Below, piece by piece: positions 60,054 through 64,000 of a stretch of DNA of 64,000 nt; position 1 is the first letter of the stretch; the number at the start of each line of letters is the position of its first letter. The notes beneath the pieces were generated by a model. The model was given only the letters and a program-made list of their open reading frames with translations, made no database searches and was not told where the DNA came from. The DNA is from Ketobacter sp964016105 (GTDB lineage Bacteria; Pseudomonadota; Gammaproteobacteria; Pseudomonadales; Ketobacteraceae). A program made the position numbers and the translations under genes. Where the stretch lies: assembly GCA_964016105.1 (NCBI GenBank), contig CAXHEX010000008.1:161388-225387 (forward strand). Reading direction: 5' to 3'.

Positions 60054-60514
60054 GTAGCTAAGGGTCTCTAACCCTCAGCCCCCACAACACCCTGCATGCG
60101 GCTCCGCACAGGGCGTTTCACTTAGGATAGTGAAGTGCAATCCATCCATCACGCAATGAATAAAGCCCTTCGGATTTTAAGTAATCAAGTGATAAAGCTT
60201 GATTAATCCCCGGGGTTTTAGCACTGCGCCACGGCCCTTTGCTGGTGATGCCACAGGCAACAGCGGCTTGAATATGTACACCCAACTTCATTAAGTTTCT
60301 CACTTTAGTACGCGGCTTGCGCCACTGTCGCCAGTAGGCCATTCGGACTCTGCGCCTGATCCAGTGATCGAGGTCAACACAGCGTTGATACCCGCTAGCG
60401 ATACCGAAGTAATTGATCCAGCCTCGTAAATACTGGCTGAGTTTAAAGAGTTGGTAGTGCATAGATACACCCCAGTTGCGGTTCGTTAACCGTCTGACTT
60501 GTTGCTTGAAATTC
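60054..60514 (-). mobile_element. Truncated attC-targeting group II intron (3' part)
   Basis: Domain V/VI lies at 60054-60117 on the minus strand (GTGCGGAGCCGCATGC, then a GGGTT hairpin and CTACCCGATT end), directly behind the RT remnant. The following exon reads TAGAATTC, which fits the bottom strand of an attC R'' box where class C-attC introns insert. The 5' part is missing, cut at the IS66 left end. Confidence 0.8.
60118..60514 (-). pseudogene. C-terminal remnant of the intron reverse transcriptase/maturase
   Basis: The frame is open from the IS66 left end to a stop at 60118, about 131 codons. It includes the maturase motif SQYLRGWINYFGIAS and LDHWIRRRVRMAYWRQW, close to the corresponding part of the intact RT at 26.6-28.0 kb (GWIRRRLRLILWRQW). 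The catalytic RT half is absent, so it is dead. Confidence 0.85.
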
Positions 60515-60595
60515 GTAAGCGCCCGATAAACTGCCTCTAGGAAAGCGCTCTCCGTTTCAATAGCCTCTGTACCAACCCAATCAGAGGAGACAGCA

Positions 60596-60955
60596 ATGAA
60601 ACGACGATACCAACGATTAGCCCGCTCTAAATGGAAAGCTCATATTAAGGCCTGGCAACAATCTGGTAGCTCCCAGGCTGAGTACTGCCGACAACATGGT
60701 CTCAGCGACAAAGTATTCAGTTTGTGGAAGCGACGATTTCAAAAAGCGGCTTCTGAGGATTCGGTTCCTGCTGATACCCCAGCTCAGGATGAAGTGCACG
60801 GTTCTGAATTCATTCCCCTGCATGTGGTACCATCATCACCAGAGAAAGATATTCTGCTGCTCCGGCTGCCTAATGGGATTGAGCTACGGTTAACGTCGAA
60901 CACCTTTAATCATTTGGATGTTAACTTGGTCAGCAGTCTATGCCAGATTCGCTGA
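60596..60955 (+). CDS. tnpA: IS66 TnpA
   Basis: The 119-residue protein has an HTH (WQQSGSSQAEYCRQHGLSDKVFSLWKRRF in parts) typical of IS66 TnpA, which helps DNA binding. Shine-Dalgarno GGAG lies ten bases upstream. It overlaps tnpB by 16 bp. Confidence 0.88.
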   Translation: MKRRYQRLARSKWKAHIKAWQQSGSSQAEYCRQHGLSDKVFSLWKRRFQKAASEDSVPADTPAQDEVHGSEFIPLHVVPSSPEKDILLLRLPNGIELRLTSNTFNHLDVNLVSSLCQIR

Positions 60956-61305
60956 TCGCCATTCCACCCCATCTCAAAGTATACCTTGGCGTAAAGCCGG
61001 TGGACATGCGCAGATCGTTTGACGGGCTCAGTGCCTGGATACACGATCAGCTGAAACAGAATCCGATGGCACCAGTGCTCTTTGTGTTTCGCAATAAGCG
61101 CTCCGATCGGATCAAGTGTCTGTACTGGGATCGCAACGGTTTTGCGCTCTGGTATAAGCGGTTGGAGCAAGGTCATTTTAAATGGCCCAAAGGAGGCGAA
61201 ACACAACTGTGTATCACCTCACAAGAATTACATTTACTGCTCGATGGTGTTGATATTGGAAAGCTGAAACGCTTACCCTCACTGTCGTTCAGTGATGAAT
61301 TTTAA
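60940..61305 (+). CDS. tnpB: IS66 TnpB
   Basis: The 121-residue protein carries the IS66 Orf2 pattern: YLGVKPVDMRRSFDGLSAW, LFVFRNKRSDRIKCLYWDRNGFALWYKRLEQG in blocks. It is accessory to TnpC. It overlaps tnpC by 14 bp, indicating coupled translation. Confidence 0.92.
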   Translation: MPDSLIAIPPHLKVYLGVKPVDMRRSFDGLSAWIHDQLKQNPMAPVLFVFRNKRSDRIKCLYWDRNGFALWYKRLEQGHFKWPKGGETQLCITSQELHLLLDGVDIGKLKRLPSLSFSDEF

Positions 61306-62818
61306 AACCACACGGATTGTTATGCACCCCAAACCGGCTTTAACACGCGACGTGGATCAACTGCATACCCTGGTGTACGAACTTCAAAGCCAGGTGAATG
61401 TGCTCAAGGATCAATTGAGCCTGATGAAGCATCGCTTGTTTGGACCCCGGCACGAAACCGTCGATTTGAATCAGCTTCCCCTGTTTGAGTCCGATGAGGT
61501 CCTCCTGGTTCCTGTCGAACCCAAATCCGAGCCAGCGGTATCAAACTCCAGTAAACTACCTGCTGAGAAGCGCTCCGCGATTCAGGTGTTACGCAGTCTG
61601 CCGGTAAAGGTGGAGATTGTGGATGTGCCGGAGCACGATCAACACTGCGATGGCTGTGGTTGTCCCATGGCGGATTTTGGTGAGGATATTTCTCGGCAGA
61701 TTGAATACGTTCCGGCGCAGCTCTATATAAAAGAGACCCATCGTAAAAAATACGCCTGCCGATCCTGTGAACTGGACATTCGCCGAGCCCCCAAGCCGTA
61801 TCAGCCTATTCCAAAGAGTATGGCCAGTCCGGGATTGCTGGCACATCTGATCGTCTCCAAATTTGCCGATCACTTGCCCTACTATCGCATGGAGAAGCGG
61901 TTATCCCGTTTAGGCATTGCCTTATCCCGCAACACCATGAGTGAATGGCTGCTGCGAACGGCTGATGTGTTGGACGCGCCCTATCAAGCCCTCAAGAAGG
62001 CGGTGCTGGATCGACAGCATATTTTTACCGACGACACGATATTGCCCATGCAAAATACCGATCCGTTAAGAAAAACGACGCTGAAATCTCGGATTTGGGT
62101 TTATGCCACCAACGACCAACGGGGACCACCCATTACCGTGTACGATTTCTCCACGGGTCGCCAACAAGCCGCACCGCTTGCTTTTCTTGACGGTTTTCAG
62201 GGCCATCTTCAGGCAGACGGCTACGCCGGTTATCAACCACTGTATGGTTCTGGTAAAGTGTTCGAGGTCGCCTGTTGGGCTCACGCAAGAAGGCGATTTG
62301 TGGAGGCAAGTAGGTTAATCTCTTCACCGGGCCGAGCCCACGAAGGGGTGCGCTGGATCCAAGCCTTGTATCGTATCGAACGTCGGATCAAAACCCTGTC
62401 CATTGCAGAACGGTACCAAACGCGACAGCAGGAGAGTATTCCTCTTTTGACGGCGTTTTACGCCTGGTTGGTACAACAGGCTCCATCCGTATTACCTAAA
62501 AGCCCATTGGGCGACGCCATCTATTATGCGCTCAACCGTTGGGACGCACTGGTACGCTATTCTGATGCCGGTGAACTGGACATCGACAACAATCGAGCTG
62601 AGCGATTCATGAGGCCCATTGCCTTAGGACGTAAAAACTATTTATTTGTGGGTAACGAAACGGCGGGCCATGCAGCGGCCAGACTTTATAGTCTGGTGGA
62701 AACCTGCCAGATCAATAGTATCAATCCGCTGGCGTATTTAACCGATGTGCTCAGTGTCCCTGACCCTACTTCGCCCCTGGATTGGCGATCCCAGCAACGC
62801 TTTCGTTGTGCTCTTTAA
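61292..62818 (+). CDS. tnpC: IS66 TnpC transposase
   Basis: The 508-residue protein has an N-terminal leucine-zipper-like region, a zinc-binding segment (HCDGCGCPM, YACRSCELD) and the IS66 DDE domain (HIFTDDTILPM, LQADGYAGYQ, LDIDNNRAERFMRPIALGRKN), plus the C-terminal IS66 tail. The gene is intact, but without a right terminal repeat transposition of this copy is doubtful. Confidence 0.93.
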   Translation: MMNFKTTRIVMHPKPALTRDVDQLHTLVYELQSQVNVLKDQLSLMKHRLFGPRHETVDLNQLPLFESDEVLLVPVEPKSEPAVSNSSKLPAEKRSAIQVLRSLPVKVEIVDVPEHDQHCDGCGCPMADFGEDISRQIEYVPAQLYIKETHRKKYACRSCELDIRRAPKPYQPIPKSMASPGLLAHLIVSKFADHLPYYRMEKRLSRLGIALSRNTMSEWLLRTADVLDAPYQALKKAVLDRQHIFTDDTILPMQNTDPLRKTTLKSRIWVYATNDQRGPPITVYDFSTGRQQAAPLAFLDGFQGHLQADGYAGYQPLYGSGKVFEVACWAHARRRFVEASRLISSPGRAHEGVRWIQALYRIERRIKTLSIAERYQTRQQESIPLLTAFYAWLVQQAPSVLPKSPLGDAIYYALNRWDALVRYSDAGELDIDNNRAERFMRPIALGRKNYLFVGNETAGHAAARLYSLVETCQINSINPLAYLTDVLSVPDPTSPLDWRSQQRFRCAL

Positions 62819-62836
62819 CAATACAATAAAGCAAAG

Positions 62837-63802
62837 TTAATCAAGCAAACGATCGAAGGGGCTGGCGGTTCCAGCACGACGCAAGCCCACCACATGGGTA
62901 TAGATTTCGGTAGTACGGATGTCAGAATGCCCCAGTAATTCCTGAACGGTACGGATATCACTGCCGTTGGATAGCAGCTGTGTTGCGAAGCTATGGCGGA
63001 ACACATGGGCCGATACTTTTTTAGGCACTTTGCTTTTGCGCACCGCCAATCGTAGCGCTTTGCCGTAGGCAGACTGGTGCAAATGATGGCGGCAGACATA
63101 GCCGTCATAGGGGTGAACACAACGCGTACTGGAAGGAAAAACATACTGCCAGGCTAACGTCCTGAGTGAGTGGCGGTATTTACGCTGTAAGGACGGAGGT
63201 ACCGACGTGTATCCAAACCCATCGATCACATCCTGCTGATGGAGCTCCTCTACTTGGTGGATTTGATCCTGTAAATGGGGAATCAATTTTGAGGGCAGCA
63301 GCGTATAGCGATCTTTGCCGCCTTTTCCGCGATACACAAACAGGGACTGATTGCGTAAATCAATGTCTTTGACTCGAAGGGAGAGTGCTTCGTTAATCCG
63401 TAATCCACACCCGTAGAGCATGGCGGTGATCAGCCAATATTTTCCTGTTAATTGGGTGAGGATTCGTTGTATCTCAGTTGGATCCAGGACCGTGGGTAAG
63501 GCCTTTGGCTTCTTGGCGAATTGGTATTGCAGGCCCTCAATATCTGCGTTCAGGACATGCCTGTAGAGAAAAATCAATGCACAGAGCGCCTGGTTTTGAG
63601 TAGCGGCCGCTACTCCTTTGGTCACTGCCAAATAATTAAGGAAATGTTCTATCTCGGCATTGCCCATGGTTTCTGGGTGGCGCTTGTTATGAAACAAAAT
63701 AAAGGAACGTATCCAGAAGAGGTAAGTTTTTTCGGTCTGAAGGCTGTAATGACGAGTTCGCAGCTCAACCCGAACCCGCTCCAAAAAGGCAGATTTATGC
63801 AT
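62837..63802 (-). CDS. intI: Integron integrase IntI
   Basis: A tyrosine recombinase with the IntI-specific extra helix (VHPYDGYVCRHHLHQSAYGKALR, in parts, about residues 225-250). Catalytic residues are in GCGLRINEAL (R), HVFRHSFATQLL (H, R) and LGHSDIRTTEIYTHV (H, Y). I use ATG 63802 (MHKSAFLERVRV, 321 residues) by comparison with other IntI; an ATG at 63814 and TTG at 63817 lie just upstream. It catalyses attI-attC and attC-attC exchange. Cassettes should lie to the right, beyond the window. I cannot assign it to a known class. Confidence 0.9.
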   Translation of the reverse strand: MHKSAFLERVRVELRTRHYSLQTEKTYLFWIRSFILFHNKRHPETMGNAEIEHFLNYLAVTKGVAAATQNQALCALIFLYRHVLNADIEGLQYQFAKKPKALPTVLDPTEIQRILTQLTGKYWLITAMLYGCGLRINEALSLRVKDIDLRNQSLFVYRGKGGKDRYTLLPSKLIPHLQDQIHQVEELHQQDVIDGFGYTSVPPSLQRKYRHSLRTLAWQYVFPSSTRCVHPYDGYVCRHHLHQSAYGKALRLAVRKSKVPKKVSAHVFRHSFATQLLSNGSDIRTVQELLGHSDIRTTEIYTHVVGLRRAGTASPFDRLLD

Positions 63803-63823
63803 AAATATATCCATCAAAATATA

Positions 63824-63839
63824 CTGTAATAATATACAG
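63824..63839. promoter_or_regulatory. LexA box in the intI promoter
   Basis: CTGTAATAATATACAG matches CTGT-N8-ACAG perfectly and lies 10-22 bp upstream of the candidate intI start codons. LexA control of intI, so that cassette shuffling rises during the SOS response, is established for class 1 and Vibrio integrons. Confidence 0.88.
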
Positions 63840-63844
63840 TTATA

Positions 63845-64000
63845 TGTAAAAATCAGCGAAATTGGAAGGGTGGGGTCTCATGAGCACCGAAAAAGCGAGG
63901 CTCGGTTTTAACCGAGGAAAAATGTTATCTAACTGATATCATTGAATATAATCTGGATCGCTGAGTGTATAAAAGACCCCTTCGAGGCGCATTAACAACG
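63845..64000. other. Probable attI region, cut by the window end
   Basis: The 160 bp upstream of intI hold no gene. The attI site of this integron should be here; the last bases GCATTAACAACG look like the left side of an attI core (A-A-C-G then TT) but the window stops before the TT can be seen. A hairpin GCGAGGCTCGGTTTTAACCGAG-like (arms CTCGGTT/AACCGAG, 63901-63919) is also present. Confidence 0.45.

Larger units (their letters stand above)
60515..62818 (+). mobile_element. IS66-family insertion sequence, right end missing
   Basis: The left terminal repeat begins GTAAGCGCC at 60515, typical of IS66. tnpA, tnpB and tnpC follow with short overlaps. I find no matching GGCGCTTAC-type right end between the tnpC stop and the intI stop, only 18 bp apart. 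The element therefore seems to have lost its right end in a deletion or rearrangement joining it to intI. Confidence 0.75.

Noticed and set aside
62837..63802. Assignment of intI to class 4 or IntI9 known from SXT-type elements
   Set aside because: I cannot compare the sequences here; only membership in the integron integrase family is certain.
1..64000. CRISPR arrays, tRNA and rRNA genes
   Set aside because: No regularly spaced direct repeats with spacers, and no cloverleaf or rRNA core sequence noticed by reading; a covariance search was not possible.

Overview
The window carries the right-hand part of an SXT/R391-family integrative conjugative element (ICE) inserted in the 5' end of prfC of a gammaproteobacterium. 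Chromosome is seen only at the far left (1 to about 2.4 kb): a truncated FNR-type reductase, a small membrane protein and prfC. The host genus cannot be fixed from this; the PrfC protein is not close to my memory of Vibrio PrfC. The ICE call rests on prfC next to setR, the order setR / croS / slt / setD-setC / eex / traG-traH-traF, the bet-exo-ssb recombination block, the F-type tra gene order, and the mosA-mosT pair. The left half of the element (int, traI, traD and so on) lies outside the window.

Layout. 2.4-7.1 kb: regulatory end, with SetR repressor divergent from croS and an operon ending in the FlhDC-like activator SetDC, then entry exclusion. 7.1-13.1 kb: traG, traH, traF. 13.1-18.5 kb: hotspot between s073 and traF, filled with a three-gene module (excisionase-type HTH, RecD2/UvrD-like helicase with a DUF4145-like N-terminus, TPR plus OB-like protein) that I cannot assign to a named system. 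18.5-31.5 kb: DNA processing and recombination block (primase-like, RadC, VWA and MoxR-like AAA proteins, Exo, Bet, Ssb), interrupted by a complete group II intron at 26.6-28.5 kb. 31.5-40 kb: hotspot between s063 and traN with a small RHH-like regulator, an IetA/IetS-type AAA ATPase plus subtilase pair and a Gabija-like OLD nuclease plus UvrD helicase pair. 40-49.8 kb: traN, traU, traW, signal peptidase, trbI-like, traC, dsbC. 49.8-53 kb: hotspot with an IS481-family element and mosT-mosA. 53-57.2 kb: traA, V, B, K, E, L. 57.2-64 kb: accessory region beyond traL with gene cassettes, a clear attC, the remnant of an attC-targeting group II intron, an IS66-family element and an integron integrase whose promoter carries a perfect LexA box. 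The integrase points away from the visible cassettes.

How it works together. SetR (autocleaving, SOS-sensitive) and CroS form a lambda-like switch on SetDC, which is known to activate the tra operons. The tra genes build an F-type pilus and mating channel. Bet, Exo and Ssb handle recombination. Hotspot cargo looks like host or element protection (IetAS, Gabija-like, the unnamed helicase module, MosAT) plus integron functions that also answer to SOS.

The most unexpected signal is a family of paired hairpins in front of almost every separately initiated gene of the 20.4-31.5 kb block. In most copies the second hairpin folds over the Shine-Dalgarno sequence of the next gene. This looks like a shared translational control layer that I cannot match to a described RNA.
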